64,000 bases of DNA from Phyllostachys edulis (GCA_036346405.1 CM070566.1:14379533-14443532), one strand, 5' to 3'. Shown: positions 21,330-34,255, counted from the stretch's first letter. The notes: generated by a model from the sequence alone, not told the origin. Numbers and translations: made by a program.

Positions 21330-24300
21330 CACCTCCGCCTCTCTCCGTCGCGCCGCCGCTCCAACTCGTCTCTGGTGATGCTCTGGCCACCGTTGGGTGC
21401 GCAATAGGGTAAGGTTTCCATTTTGGCCCTTGGCCGACACCGCCATAGCCTTCTTCGTCGGCAATTAGCCGGAGAAGCTCACGGTCGGGAGCGCTCTGTG
21501 TTGTCGGATTTGTACCGACAATGTAGCTAATCATTAGGATCTAATCTCTATCCTAAGCGCGTTTTACTGTGTTGATCTAGTCTTAATTGTTCTAATGTCT
21601 CAATGGCAAGCAAGGTTCGGAACAAAAACCCACGTGAATTAATGCCTAAGTCGCAATCGAGACGCTAACATGTGGGTCCAGAGAGCTAAAGCAATGCGTT
21701 GGCCCATGGACCGGTGAACATCGTGGTCAGAGACCTTGGTCCACGATCGTTTCGTGGACCATGTCTACGACACATGGGTCCCACCTATTAGTGGAGTTTC
21801 CTTTAGGTTTTTAAATGAAAAACGAAAAGAAATACATAGGGCCCACTAGTCAGTGATCGTGGCTAGGTAAGCCCGAGTACAAAAAGTTTTTAACGCTTTT
21901 ATAAATTCAGAAATGGTTTATTTGTGCATTGTAAATTGTTTAAACTTCAAACATGCATAAGTATTTCTTTATAACTCCAAATTGAGTGAAATCAATTTTG
22001 ATGGTTTACATTTTTATTGTACTTTAATGTGGATTAGGTTTGAAGTTTGTTGCTGCATCAGAAAATATTGTTATTCAAATTATTAGCACATTAATGGCAT
22101 AACTTTGAAAATGCATAGAAAATTCATTTTAACTCCAAATGAAGTGAAACAATTTTTGTTGGTCATAACTTGTTATGCTCTGTCTACCATCAAATTTTCA
22201 TATTCACCACTTTTCTGGAAATTTTCGTGAAATAGATAATTTTTGATGAATAGTGACAAAACCTTGTTTTCCGTGTTTTTCTTCCATTTTGATTTTGCAA
22301 TTGCTATAACTTTCACATGAAAACTCCGAATCAAATGAATTTTGTTTCTAAATTCATCTAAAATTATACTCTACTTACTGTGTAAATTTGATGCATTTAG
22401 GATAAAATTGAATTTTTGGGTTTTATTCGTTGCTATTTGTTTTATTGGTTCTTCTCGTTCTTTCGGTAGGTTTCAAAGATTCGATTATCTACAAGAGTGA
22501 TCCTCAGCAGCAAGTGGACTATTTCTAGCAAGACAAGTAGCCCCCCTTTTGATCATATTGCTCCTATTATGTTGGAATACAATTATCTTGTTTGCAAATG
22601 TATGGATGCATGCTATGTTGATGATTAATTTCTCGATTAGAGGTAGTTAGTCCAAGTAGATGCATGAGCAGTAGGTAAATATTTATTTTTTGCCACTGAG
22701 CCTAGGTTAATATTTATGTTAGTGATTTAGAGCCCGATGGATGGGTTCTGATCATTTATATATAGTATACGAGTTAATGTCGCTTAGCAATGCTTAGAAC
22801 GGTAGTATGGGGATCATCGTTTCTGCGATGATCATTATATCAACACTTTAAATACTTGGGTCAGGGTATTTATGTATGTATTGTAATTGAAAAAATTAAA
22901 ACTGAAAATAAAAAGATTTAGACTTTGGCATATGGTTTGATGGTGTGGTTATTAGGTGTGTGGATATTGCCCGGGTCAACAAGGACCAAACACCTTGTCC
23001 CACTGAACCAAGAACTTTTGTGTGCATCCACATGAGGGTATTGGGATGTGAGAGCCCTGGGGATTTAACTTGTAATGCTTAATCATCCCAACGGTCCTAG
23101 CATCACAAGAGAAATTCCCGACTCTCGGTGTATTATGTACCTCCCAGGAGCGGTACACATACACCTTCACAAACAGTATCAAACCATACATAAGTTATCA
23201 CAATACCGCAATCTTCATAATTTATAACATACAAGGTACAATTTTCAAACATAGGGCCAACTGGCCAAATAGTAAGATAAAATATCAAGTACGCAGCGAA
23301 AAACAATAAATAAACTAAAATAAAACCATAAATTAACCAGCGATGGAATCCCAATGGCTTGCTATAACCTCCAGGGCAACCGACTGAGGTTAAAACCTTA
23401 GCAAATCGACGCTTCCTGTGCATCTTTTCTTACCCGAATTGATCTCAACACTTGCTGTCCAGATTAGTAAATAAAAGCAAACAGTGAGTACATGAATGTA
23501 CTCCGCAAGACTTTACCAATCCTATACATATCTACATGCAGGCTCTACTCAAATTAGAAGGCTATAGGGTTCATTTTCAGCACAAAGCAATATTTCATTT
23601 GAAATGCAAGTAGTAGGTTAAAATGGCAAGTGAGCAAACATTTTTGATACTTTAAATAACAACGAGTAATTAACATTAGACAACATCAAAACATCTACAG
23701 GTGGCTGCCCCTGCAGCACACCAACACAGCATGAGAACCAATCTCAATACCACCTGGTCAAGTTTTAATTTTAAAATTCTAAATTGTTGAGTATAACTCT
23801 TGAAAGACCTCACCAAGCGTGTTTATAATCAAGGACTTGGTCATTCGAATAGATTAGACCCTACAGGGGTGTACAACTTTACCCACATGCCAGACCGCTT
23901 CTTTTGCCACCGGATAAAGCACACTTCTGAAGGTACGCCGGTAGAGCTAAGTCCTACGAGACGTTTCCAATATTATGTATTAACTACGAGCCGCCCGTAT
24001 AGATGGAAACCCATACGTTGTGTCAGAGTCATTGTAAAGCCTTAGTCAACTACCTGTTGGGGTAAAGCCTCGGACAACTACAGTGTCCCTCGGTGTGGAA
24101 AACCTAGTTAGGAACCCACTCCCGCACACCCAACAACAACAACACATTTTTTTTAATACAACACACAACCACCACCTGCGACTCGGAGCTAACACACACC
24201 AAAGTACTAAGTCAAGAGGGGACCCATAAGACCCTCATGTGGATGGACGCAGAATGCTTGGTTCAGTGTAACAAGATGTTCGGTTCTTGTTGACTCGGGC

Positions 24301-26275
24301 ACCAACCACACACCCAACAACACACCAATAAACCAATGTGCCCAAGTCCAAATCGTTTTGTTTTCATTTTTAGTTTTCCAAATATAATAGCATAGGGTGC
24401 TGGTTGTAACATAATAAAAATGATCTGTGTGATCATGGTCATCGACAAGTCGACAACCGCCCAATCTACCGGAAACTAAATATTGCTAAGCATGACATTG
24501 AATAAACATAAATAGACCATATAACATCCACCAGCCTCTAATTCACGAGCGGGATTATTAACTTAGGCTAGTAGCAGGGCATGGATTATTTTAGGGAATT
24601 CATGCAATAGGATTAACTACCTCTAATCGCAAACATAACTTGACAAATAAAGCATGTGTACATACAGTTGCAAAACAAGATATTAATTTTTGAATGTAAT
24701 AGGATCAACAAGCATCAACTAATGGATGCTTGCCTTTGCTTGTCGGTACTCGACATTCTCACGATCATTACGGTTGCACTCCCACATCATCGCCATCTAA
24801 CAATAAGAATCAATAAACCAAAAGCATCGAATAAACACCGAAATTCCAAGAATCTCCAAAAATTATGAAATTAATACGTAAGAAAGATAATGATTTTAGA
24901 TGAATTTAGAGACAACAATTATTTGATTTGGAGTTGCTTTGAATTAGTTATGAATTTAATGGAATTAAAACTATGGCATAAGGTCTACTGATTACTTAAG
25001 GTAGCCATAATTCAATCCTCGATTTTAAGTTGAAAAGTTCTTTGAGCTTAACTACTTTTGGCTAACCTACAAATTCATCTTTGTATTAGGTGTGGTAATT
25101 GTTCCTTGTAATCTCCAATTTCAACTATTCTCTACTTCCTTCCCTGATCAACATTGCAATAAAAAGGATTTTACTGTTGTGCCAACTTGGGTTGCTTCTG
25201 TTGGCTTAAAAGCTAAATGAATCAATAACTTGCTTAGTACATGTATTAGGATTGATAGAAGCTTATTGCCTTATTCAGAACCTTGTCTCGATCAACCTTG
25301 CATAAAAAATGAATTGGTTGTTCTCATCGATTCTTGAATAATCACATCCATACTTGACTTTCCAATTAAGGTTTTTCCTAAAAGCTTAAGTATTCAAAAG
25401 GCTAATTGAATTAATAACTTTTCTAGCTACCGATTTAACCATGCCAATAGCCTATCGGCAAAACCGAGTATCTTCAGTGACCTGCTTATGTAACCTACAA
25501 CAATAAGTTTCAACTACAATGCTATAACTAAACTTCCTCTAAAATCAATCTTCCAGACATTAACTTATTGAAGTGACCTAATTGGCATTCACAAGGATTG
25601 ATAGCAAAAGATAGTAGGTGTTGCGTGTGAGTTCCAATCAAAATTTTCAACTAATCCCTTCCCTTCTCTGCTTGTTTTTCCTCAAAATTTATAACCATAT
25701 TGATTTTCAGATTTTAATGTCGCTAAGAGCTAATTGCCAACTAGTTAATAGAATTAATGCAAACCCAAGAGTGACTTCCATACTCAGGAAGCTCTTCACA
25801 GGAGGAACACAGAGATGGGGTAGGAAGAGCAGAGGAGCCAAGCGGCTCGAGCATGCTCAATGTCGGTGGCGAGGGGGACACCGGCGGTGGTCAACAACGG
25901 CGAAATCGAAACCAGCCGAGCGAGGCGGCCTCAGGGGTGGAGGCGGCGAGCTCGGTGGGGCCTTGCTGGTTTTATTTTGTTGCCATCTTATGGCTTAGGT
26001 TTTCGCTTTGATTTTAGCACTTTATCATGTCATTTGGCTAGTTGGCCCTATTTTTGTAATATGACCTTTGTATGTCTTTTGTGTTGTAATTATGAAGACT
26101 CTGTATTGTAATAATTTGTGTATAGAATTGATACTTTATTTTGTGAGTATATATGTGTATCGCTTCCTAGAAGGTACACAATACACCGAGAGCGGAAATT
26201 TCTCTTGTAATGCTAGGACCAATTGAAGGGTCAAACATTACAAGTTAAATCGCCCAAATGCTCTCACGTAAATGT
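21330..26275. mobile_element. Rearranged LTR-like debris inserted in copia-B
   Basis: No coding domain is seen. Two inverted relationships are visible. The plus strand at about 22560-23040 matches the minus strand at about 24800-24220 (for example GATTAGAGGTAGTTA, CATCCACATGAGGGT, GGTGTG..TGGTGCCC). The minus strand at about 23280-22990 matches the plus strand at 26030-26280 (ACACCGAGAG, TTGTAATGCTAGGACC, CATTACAAGTTAAAT). The minus strand between 24870 and 23100 has the same layout as the gypsy LTRs at 51365 and 60561. I infer LTRs of one family in opposite orientations, one inserted into the other. Confidence 0.55.
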
Positions 26276-26930
26276 CGACGAGTGACACCCAGATAAATAA
26301 GACTCCCAACAAGGTGACGAGAAGTAGTAGGATTAGTAAGACGCTCACCATCAGTCGCCGAAGATGAACATTAAGCTCCATGGGAGTCTCAGCTATGCGC
26401 TAATCATTAAGAGAAGCATGATCAAGAAGATCCTGAATATACTTTTCTTGGGACAGATAGAAGCCCACAGGTGTAAAAATAACCTTAGCCCCAAGAAAGT
26501 AGCGAAGAGGACCGAGATCAAACATGAGAAACTGCTCACTTAGACGCTCCTTGACAAAAGTGATGTACTAAGAATCATCTCCAGTAATGATCATATCATC
26601 AACATATAAAACAAGAAGCGTCCAACCGCGAGACGAAATGTGAATAAAAAGAGCAGGATCATGAGCACCAGCAGAAAAACCAGCCATAGTGATAACAGAA
26701 GAGAAACGATCAAACCAGACACGAGGAGCTTGCTTCAAGCCATAAAGAGATCGACGAAGACGACAAACCATACCCTTAGGAACAGAATACCCCGTGGTGG
26801 CTGCATATAAAATTCCTCACGCAGCTCACCATTGAGAAAAACATTCTTGACATCAAGCTGAGAGATGGACCATGCCTGAACAGACGCCACAACAAGAAGA
26901 GTGTGAACAGTGGTCATGTGAGCCACATGA
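26276..26930 (-). pseudogene. Copia-B reverse transcriptase fragment
   Basis: The minus strand encodes the copia RT core: QLDVKNVFLNGEL, SLYGLKQAPRVWFDRF, and the catalytic YVDDMIITGDD near 26575-26610. FLMFDLGPLRYFLG follows in another frame near 26480-26530. Homology ends at about 26276, where the inserted debris begins, so the connection and RNase H domains are missing. Stops and frameshifts are present. Confidence 0.85.
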
Positions 26931-27039
26931 GCAAAAGTCTCATCATAATCATGACCATGCTCTTACTGAAAACCACGTGCCATGAGACAAGCCTTGTAGC
27001 GCCAAGAGAACCATCGAGTGGGTCTTAACCTTGTAGAAC

Positions 27040-28175
27040 TACTTGCATGTGATAGAGTAACATGCGCGGAAGAGGACAAGATCCCACGTACAAGACGCTC
27101 AATGGTAGCAATCTCTCGCCATCGTGATGTCACTACCCCGATGAAAAGCAGCATCACGATAAGATGTCGGTTTGGCAAGAGCAGCTAAACAAAAGTGCGC
27201 AGGAGGCCGAATAGACTAGCGATCACGAATAGCATATCGAGGAGGAGAGGCTGAAGAAGATGACCCATTAGAAGAAGATGGCGATTAGAAGAATTCTCAA
27301 CTCATGACGACGAGTGTAATAGAGAGGATAAGAAGGAACATGGCTAGGAGGAACCTCAGAGAGGGTATTTGGTGAAGGAGGCGCCGGTGAAGGAAGGAGC
27401 CACCGACAGGAAGGAGGCACAGAGAGACCAAAGACTCAGAGGGAGGTGTAGTGACTATGGGGTGGCAGAAAAGTCGAAAGAAAGTGGCTCTACAAGAGAT
27501 GTTGGAGTGGTGGAAGGAGAAGGACGAGGGTAGAAAGGAGGAGACTCATGAAAAGTGATGTCCCGAGAAATCCGCATCCATCGACCAACAGAATCCCAAC
27601 AATGATATCCCTTATGCTCAGCGCTATAGCCCAGAAAAATACACTCTACGGACTGAGCGGTCATCTTGGTGCGCTCACGTGGTGCAAGAAGAACATAGCA
27701 CACACACACACACACACCCAAAGAGACGAAGACTAGAATAATCAGGAGTCTTGCCACAGAGACGCTCAACTGGGATCCTACCCTAAAGAGCAGAAGAAGG
27801 CTAAATATTCATCGTAAAAGTAGCAAGAGAAACCGCTTCAACCCGTATGTGGTGGAATAGCGTATAAGCATAAGAGCACATGCTGTCTCAAGAAGATAAC
27901 GATGTTTTCGTTCAGCTACATCATTTTGGGCATGAGCACTAGGACAAGAAAACCACAAAGGACTCCTAACAAGTACTCACCAACGGAATCAGCCTGAAAA
28001 ACACGAATAGAAGAATCAAATTGAGTACGGATCACGGTGGCAAAATTCTTGTAGATGGATAGAACCTCACTACGAGATGACATAAAGTATATCCATGTGT
28101 GCTGACAAAAATCATCAATAAAAATGATATAATATCGATGACCTCCTTTCGAAACGAAAGGAGCCGGACCCATAC
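27040..28175 (-). pseudogene. Copia-B integrase, degenerate
   Basis: The catalytic core appears at 28175-27950 (GGHRYYIIFIDDF with the first Asp; a decayed FQADSVGEY with the second). The C-terminal part is at 27700-27530 (KMTAQSVECIFLGYSAEHKG, then RISRDITFHESPPFYP). A (GT)n microsatellite near 27698-27717 sits inside the coding region as CVCVCY. The frame is broken between the blocks. Confidence 0.8.
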
Positions 28176-28196
28176 ATCAGAATGAACAAACGAGCA

Positions 28197-28565
28197 CTAT
28201 AACACTGACTCACTAGAAGGATAGGGGAGTTGAAACTGTTTATCGAGCTTACAACCCTGACAATTTAGAGAAGCATCACCAGACATAGACCCTAAAAGAC
28301 CACGATGAACCAAATAAGATAGATGCGACCCGCAAAGATGTCCTAAATGATGATGCCACTGAGCAAAAGACGCAGTGGAGGGTGCAGCAGAAGCAAAGGC
28401 GGTGATGGAGGCAAAAAGACTAGCAGGGGCAGCGAAAGGAAGATAAAGCCAGTCAAGCTTCCAAAGACGTCGTGAGTCACGACATCGAGGGCCAGTACCA
28501 ACCAGAGTCCCTGTGATCGGTGAGCTGAACAAGAACAAGAACAAGAATCGAGAATAACACAACAA
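28197..28565 (-). pseudogene. Copia-B integrase zinc-binding (GAG-pre-integrase) region
   Basis: WHHHLGHLCGSHLSYLVHRG followed by LNCQGCKLDKQ shows the His-His-Cys-Cys pattern of the integrase N-terminus. It lies between the protease and integrase core, as expected for copia. Confidence 0.8.
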
Positions 28566-28597
28566 CCATGATCGGTGAGCTAACTGACAGATATGAG

Positions 28598-29876
28598 CTA
28601 CATGGTTAGTTTGGGAACATAAGAAACATCGGGAACATCAAAATAGGAATTCGAAAGAGTGTCTCGTCCTGCGACAGAGAGAGAGGTACCATCTGCTATT
28701 TGAACAGTGATAGGAGCAGCTAAAGGACTAATGGAAGTGAGACTGGTGGAATCAGATGTCATATGAAAGGAAGCACCAGAAACAAGAATCCAATGTGATA
28801 TACTTGAGGAAGAAGAAGTAGAAGGTGGTCTCTCACTAGAAGACTGTACAGCAGAACCAGCAAAACCAAACGGTGCAAAAGCAGCCATGCGGTGCAGCAG
28901 TGTGAGAAGCTCCTGAGTATCAGAAGCACCAGAGCTCCTCTCAGAGGAGAAACCACTAGTGCCCTTTGGAGGACGGCCACCACGACGTAAATCCTTCTTC
29001 TCAGAAAGCGTAATCGCCCACATGTTCATCCTTATTACAATAGGTGCAGCTGGAGTCCCTACCAACAAAGAATCGTTATTGGTGAAGGCACCACCGGTGG
29101 AGTAGCCGAGACGAGGGGTGTAGAAGCCAAGGAGCCGCTAGAACCAAGGAAACGATCGACGGCAGCAGTTCGCACTACTTAAAGCTAATCTTCTCGTAAT
29201 CTAATGTCACCTGAAGGGCCTCCAATAGAGTCACACGAGGGTGGCGCTGCTAACAACCGAAAGCATGAGTCTGCTCATACTCACCAAAACGTGTCAAGAA
29301 GTCTCAGAGATGCATTTAAGCTCCAAGTGAGATCGCTAACGCCGACAAAGATCGACAAGTGTGGCAAACATATGTTCCCAAAGAGTCAATATGACTCCAT
29401 ACCTCAGACAACTGGGCATAGAACTTGTTCACAGTGGCATCTCCCTACTGCAACGACTATTCCTGATGCACAACAGTAAGATAAAAGGAATCACCAGACG
29501 GCTCGTAGCGGTTGCGCAGATGCGAACCACATCCCTAGTGAGATGCACTTCCATACTAGCAACCAGAATAGCAGAGACACTGGCATCCTCATCAATCCAT
29601 GTCTTGTAGGTAGCATACTGAGTCTGAAAAGTCTCTATGGCATCCTCAAAAACATAAGATGCCTCTTTACACGTGTCTTCGGAAGCATCCTTCGGGAGCA
29701 CGAGCTCAACAGATAGAACAGAGCGAGGCAGATAAGGTAGCTCGCATGCGAGAAAATCCCAAAGACATTGACCATGCATGTGGAGACGCATGTGTTGGAA
29801 CCAGTTCCGATAATTGAGACCATCGAAGATCACTGGACAACGAGAAGCAGAAACAGTGCCTGAAGAGGACGACATT
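28598..29876 (-). pseudogene. Copia-B gag and protease, degenerate
   Basis: Gag starts at ATG 29876-29874 (MSSSSGTVSASRCPVIFDGL, then NYRNWFQHMRLHMHG). A lysine- and glycine-rich part (KKDLRRGGRPPKGTSGF) lies near 28950-29010. A protease-like motif (HWILVSGASFHMTSD) lies near 28755-28795, with Val-Ser-Gly where Asp-Ser-Gly is expected, so the catalytic Asp is lost. Frameshifts lie between 29060 and 29480. Confidence 0.8.
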
Positions 29877-29947
29877 TTTTTTGCTACAACTACTTGATCA
29901 GAATCAAGCTCACAGATAAGATATTTCTGCTTGCTTTTGAACCGAAA

Positions 29948-29952
29948 TGAAT

Positions 29953-30003
<51 letters not shown>
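29948..30003. repeat. (CA)n(GA)n microsatellite
   Basis: About 16 CA units are followed by about 11 GA units, in the copia-B leader just upstream of gag. Confidence 0.95.
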
Positions 30004-30571
30004 TCCTGATTCAAGGAACTGAGAAGCTCATGGTGAGGAAAGCGAGGCGACCTCACGACAGAGCAGTGGCCACAGAGTCCCTGCGACAATCGATCGAGGC
30101 GGCGACTCACGACGCCAGACTCACTGCGGAAGAGGAGGCGACCTCACCTGCATCGAGGCGGCGATGCTTGGGCGCCTGGGGCGAAGCGAGCAGAAAGCGG
30201 CTTGCTTGGTGAGGAACGAATCCAATAGTATCCAAGAGCGGCAACGACAAGGAGGACCGGACAGCACCGGAGTAGAGGCGACATTGGGCGATGGGGCCTG
30301 TCGCCAGCGACCCCATGGTAGTGGCTCTCGGAGGTGGTGGCTCGAGTGGTGCGGATGTTGGAGTCGGCGCTTGGGGAGCGATTTAGGAGGAGGCTCGGAT
30401 CCGATGGGATCCGGGACAACGGCGACAAGCACGAGCCGACAAAGTGACGAGCACAAGCATGATCAAGCTCAAGACAACGGCACGCGGGCAAAGCTAGGCG
30501 GCGGCCGATCTAAAAACAAACCCACTTGCAAAGCAAAGCGCAAAGGGCTTGACGAAAAAAACCCTAGGTAT
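30004..30571 (-). other. Copia-B leader between PBS and gag
   Basis: This is a GC-rich, non-conserved leader. Overlapping frames on both strands are not supported as genes. Confidence 0.6.
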
Positions 30572-30583
30572 GCTATGATACCA
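30572..30583 (-). other. Copia-B primer binding site
   Basis: The minus strand reads TGGTATCATAGC right after the LTR end CATAACA. Confidence 0.8.
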
Positions 30584-30704
30584 TGTTATGAATATCGCTT
30601 ATATTTATCATGAGGCCAATGGATCAATATATATACAAGGACATATATGCAAATAATCCCTTATACAACAGGGAAAATACATAGATAAGAATACACATCT
30701 AACA
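30584..30704 (-). repeat. Copia-B 5' LTR (121 bp)
   Basis: The minus strand begins TGTTAGATGTGTATTC and ends ATATTCATAACA, matching the 3' LTR apart from small indels. Confidence 0.85.
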
Positions 30705-31020
30705 CCCAAGACATATAACTAACATTGCTAATAGTCAAGAATGTATTTGAGGCATCGCTACTAGAGTATCAAACAAAAATTGTTGTCTTTGCTCTCGCTT
30801 TTACAATGCAAAGCCAAATAGTATCCGTTATTCTCTAATACCCTCCTTATATGTAGCAGCTCCCGGATCGAATCGAGTTTGTGAGATATGGCACTTAACG
30901 CATATAATATAAAAAATGAAGTAGACGAATCTTGTAGAGAATTTAAATAACGAACGAAGCAAATATGAATTCGCTTCACACCATCCACTCTTTCAAGCTT
31001 TCCATTTCAATCGAAGCAGC
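30705..31020. other. Flank of copia-B, possibly decayed NB-LRR sequence
   Basis: There is no clear frame. It precedes the plus-strand LRR remnant and may be its eroded upstream part. Confidence 0.35.
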
Positions 31021-31330
31021 TTGAGGTATCCAATGCTCCACGGATCCATCATCGATCATTTCCCAAGTGTATCACCAACCTCTCAAAATTAAATTACCCG
31101 AACCTTCATGGATCTTCCAAATCTCAACACTACCAGAGTCTATTGGTGAAATGGAAGGTCCGATGTATCTTGATTTATCAAAGTTGTTGAGAATAGAAAA
31201 GCTCCAAAAATCATTTGTGGAGCTCAAAGATTTGGTTCATCCGGATTTATCATACCGCCATCAAAGTTGAAGGTATACTAGAAGCTTTGGTGTCCTTACC
31301 AAACTCCAATATTTGAATTTGAGTAATTTA
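31021..31330 (+). pseudogene. NB-LRR leucine-rich-repeat fragment
   Basis: Read with small frame changes, this encodes plant LRR units: ISTLPESIGEMEGPMYLDLS, IEKLQKSFVELKDLVHPDLS, then LTKLQYLNLSNL. The LxxLxxLxLS spacing and the ELKDLVHLDLS-type wording are typical of cereal NB-LRR immune receptors. There is no start, no NB-ARC on this strand and there are several stops, so it is a relic. Its first 75 bases recur inverted at 31331-31405. Confidence 0.75.
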
Positions 31331-31405
31331 ATTTAATTCGAGAGCTTGGTGATACACTTGGGAAATGATCGATGATGGATCCGTGGAGCATTCAGATACC
31401 TCAAC
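31331..31405. repeat. Inverted copy of 31021-31095
   Basis: The reverse complement carries ATGCTCCACGGATCCATCAT and AAGTGTATCACCAA as in 31033-31076, placing two receptor fragments head-on. Confidence 0.85.
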
Positions 31406-31709
31406 CGCTCGACGAGCAATAGAACGTGGCAACTTCCGTATTTTGGATTCACTTAAATCCAAGACACGAGGTGCTTAGCCGATGAAAATGCAAAGACCAC
31501 GAAACTCAATTTCACCACAAAGGCATAAAACACAAAGGCCCTAATCTTAAGGGAGAAGTCACATATAAGTTCAATGGCTTGTCGCAATCTACAAGCAATG
31601 CATAGCAAAGCAATGCTTCCCCAATATTGCCCTTTTTGTCGGCATCCGTAACATCATCGACCATGACCGACCTTTGCAGGTCATGCACTAGGTCATGCAT
31701 GGTGAGCAA
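31400..31709 (-). pseudogene. NB-LRR fragment with MHD motif
   Basis: The minus strand encodes LTMHDLVHDLQRSVMVDDV, the MHD region at the end of an NB-ARC domain. An RVLDLSESKIRKLPRSI-type first LRR follows, about 31480-31410, in a shifted frame. It runs toward the plus-strand LRR fragment. Together they look like one receptor gene or two neighbours broken by an inversion. Confidence 0.75.
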
Positions 31710-31915
31710 TGTAACATCTTCACCTGCAAGAAAACACCTTTGTAGTGTCGTTTCAATTCTAATCGCTTTTATAATACAAACCCCAAGATGTTTTAACTTT
31801 TAGGGGAAAAGAACAAATGCTACACATTGTAAGAAGAAAGAGCAAGCATCCGCCCTCAATCCACTCGACCCTAACTACAATTTATTGAGTTACAAAAACC
31901 ATGAGAGTTTTATGC
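31710..31915. other. Spacer between NB-LRR relic and CACTA element
   Basis: Nothing is recognised here. Confidence 0.4.
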
Positions 31916-31947
31916 AAACACTACTACGTAAAAGGCTTTCTGCAGAC

Positions 31948-32260
31948 GGTTCGTAACGCCATCATGCACGGTTTCGTGAGCCGCCTCGAGTTTATGGGTC
32001 GTTGATGACATGAGGTCATCACGCACGGTTTTGAACCGTCAGTGATGTATAGCCACGCACGGTTTGTGGTTCAAACCGCTCATGATAGTAATATCACGCA
32101 CGGTTTCATCCACAAACCGCCTCGTGATAAACACATATCACAGACGGTTTCATCCACAAACCGCCTCGGTGATAGCACATATCATGCACGGTTTCAGCCA
32201 CAAACCGCCTCGTGATAAGCATTATATCATGCACGGTTTGTGGCTAGAACCGTCAGGATG
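31948..32260. repeat. CACTA left subterminal repeat array
   Basis: CACGGTTTCATCCACAAACC and variants recur about every 50 bases in direct and inverted form; in related elements such arrays bind the transposase. Confidence 0.8.
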
Positions 32261-32774
32261 ACTTTTTCTAGGCCCAGCAGCTTGTACCATTAAACCATCA
32301 TATATATATCCGCATAGGATGAGACTTTCATGCAAAGGAGAGCGTTAGGACATCCAATTACAGGATTGGACGTCGCTATGTTGGTATCATGTATTGAGCA
32401 GTATCCGACCGAAGTGGCATCATGTATTATAACTATCCATTGAGTATGTAATCGTTTTAAACCCAACAAGAACACTAAGCAACCATTCTCATATTTCGTA
32501 AGAATTCTCAACTTGTTGCTTGGTGTTCTTGTTGGCTTTAAAGACAATTACATGCTCAAGAATTGTTGGTTGCTAATACATGATGCCACTTCCAATGGAG
32601 TAGTTAAGATCAACGCCACTTTCAACATAGCGACGCCCAATCCGTAATTGGATGTCCGACCGCCTCTTTGCATCCATACTTTTAAACTTACAAGGGCTCA
32701 ATGAGATTGCCCGTGGATACCGCCTCATTCTTCTCATGTCAGTGGACGAATTCCTAAAGTGGCCGAGATCATTT

Positions 32775-32776
<2 letters not shown>

Positions 32777-32815
<39 letters not shown>
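32777..32815. repeat. (TA)n microsatellite
   Basis: About 19 TA units lie inside the CACTA element. Confidence 0.95.
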
Positions 32816-32822
<7 letters not shown>

Positions 32823-32943
32823 TATGATGTCGATTTTAATGGCACAAGCAACCACCGCTGGAGACTTTATAGAGAAGAGATTATGAATGGAATGGTAGGA
32901 CGACTGCACGCAAGAGGTAGGAGAACTTGACCGCATGAACAAG

Positions 32944-33375
32944 GGACTATTAATATGAACTAATTATCAATTCAATTTCAGCATAAGACTATTGACACCA
33001 TTACATCACAGAGCAAGGGACTATTAATATGAACTAATTATCAATTCAATTTCAGCATAAGACTATTGACATCATTACATCACACAAAGAAGAGGACTAT
33101 TAATATGAACTAATTATCAATTCAATTTCAGCATAGGACTATTTACATCATTACATCACGAGCAAGGGACTATTAATATGAACTAATTATCAATTCAATT
33201 TCAGCATAAGACTATTGACATCATTACATCACACAAGAAGAGGACTATTAATATGAACTAATTATCAATTCAATTTCAGCATAAGACTATTTACATCATT
33301 ACATCACAGAGCAAGAGGACTATTAATATGAACTAATTATCAATTCAATTTCAGCATAAGACTATTAACATCATT
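32944..33375. repeat. Tandem array, six copies of about 75 bp
   Basis: Units begin GGACTATTAATATGAAC at 32944, 33018, 33093, 33168, 33242 and 33317. The unit reads on through ATCAATTCAATTTCAGCATA and ends with CATCATTACATCACA. They are nearly identical and non-coding. Confidence 0.92.
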
Positions 33376-34034
33376 GAGCGCTTCATCGCAAGAGAACAAG
33401 ACCAAGGGTGTCCAAACCCACCACACAAGTAGTAGCCCTCAAGATCCATCGCAGAGCACTAGCTAGCCATTTTCATCACAGAGCAAGGGGTAGAGACAGA
33501 GAGGGACCTTAGTACAACAAGAACTACGGTGGCTTAATTCCACCACCAAAGACAATCCTCATCCATTTCTTTACCTTGCATAAATCACACAAACATCGAC
33601 ACAACTTAAGGTTCATGCATAAAAATCAAACTCAACAAAAGACATTAAGCTAACAGATCTAGAGGAGAATAGAGGAGGATGGGGAAAGCAAAGTTCCGGC
33701 CAGGTTCAGCAGGCGCAACGGGTCGGGCGGCGCGCACGACGAGGTCGAGCCAGCGGCCGAGGTGGGGAGGAACGGAGTTAGGCGGGCGCAAACCCCAGCA
33801 GAGCCGGGAGTGACGAGAGTTTGACGTCATCAGAAGTTAGGGTATTGGTCGGTGACGCCGCAAAAGACACTCTTATCGCACGAGTGTCTTTTGCAAGGTC
33901 ACCAGATGCTACAACCGCCATGCGACGGAAGAATGGCGGCGCAGAAATGACGGAGGGGAACAGACGAGAGTAAGGCACGGGAGTGACGAAGTTAGAGCGC
34001 AAACCCTAGCGGCAAGTCGGGCTAGCTCCTACTT

Positions 34035-34255
34035 ATAAAGAGATTTTATCGAGACGGCTCTATTATGGAACCGTTGCTGATAATTATCACGACGGTTCCA
34101 TAATAGAGCCGCTCGTGATATGGGACATATCACTTGACGGTTCCATAATAGAGCCGTCAGGATATGGGATATATCACGACGGTTCCATTATGGAACCGTC
34201 TGTGATATGTTCTATATCACGACGGTTCCATAATGGAACTGCTCGTGAAATGGTT
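34035..34255. repeat. Second type of CACTA-like subterminal repeats
   Basis: GACGGTTCCATAATAGAGCC and its inverse recur with ATATCAC spacers. The core differs from that of the outer element. A CACTA-type end (TTTTTCTAGTG) follows near 34335-34345, which suggests a nested second element; I could not place its left end. Confidence 0.6.

Larger units (their letters stand above)
21113..30704 (-). mobile_element. Copia-B retrotransposon with short LTRs, interrupted
   Basis: The LTRs at 21113-21250 and 30584-30704 flank gag, protease, integrase and RT in copia order on the minus strand. The bases outside the ends are CTCAA (21108-21112) and CCCAA (30705-30709), a target duplication with one mismatch. 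The internal region downstream of RT is replaced or split by about 4.9 kb of foreign DNA (about 21330-26275), so most of RNase H is lost. Confidence 0.85.
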
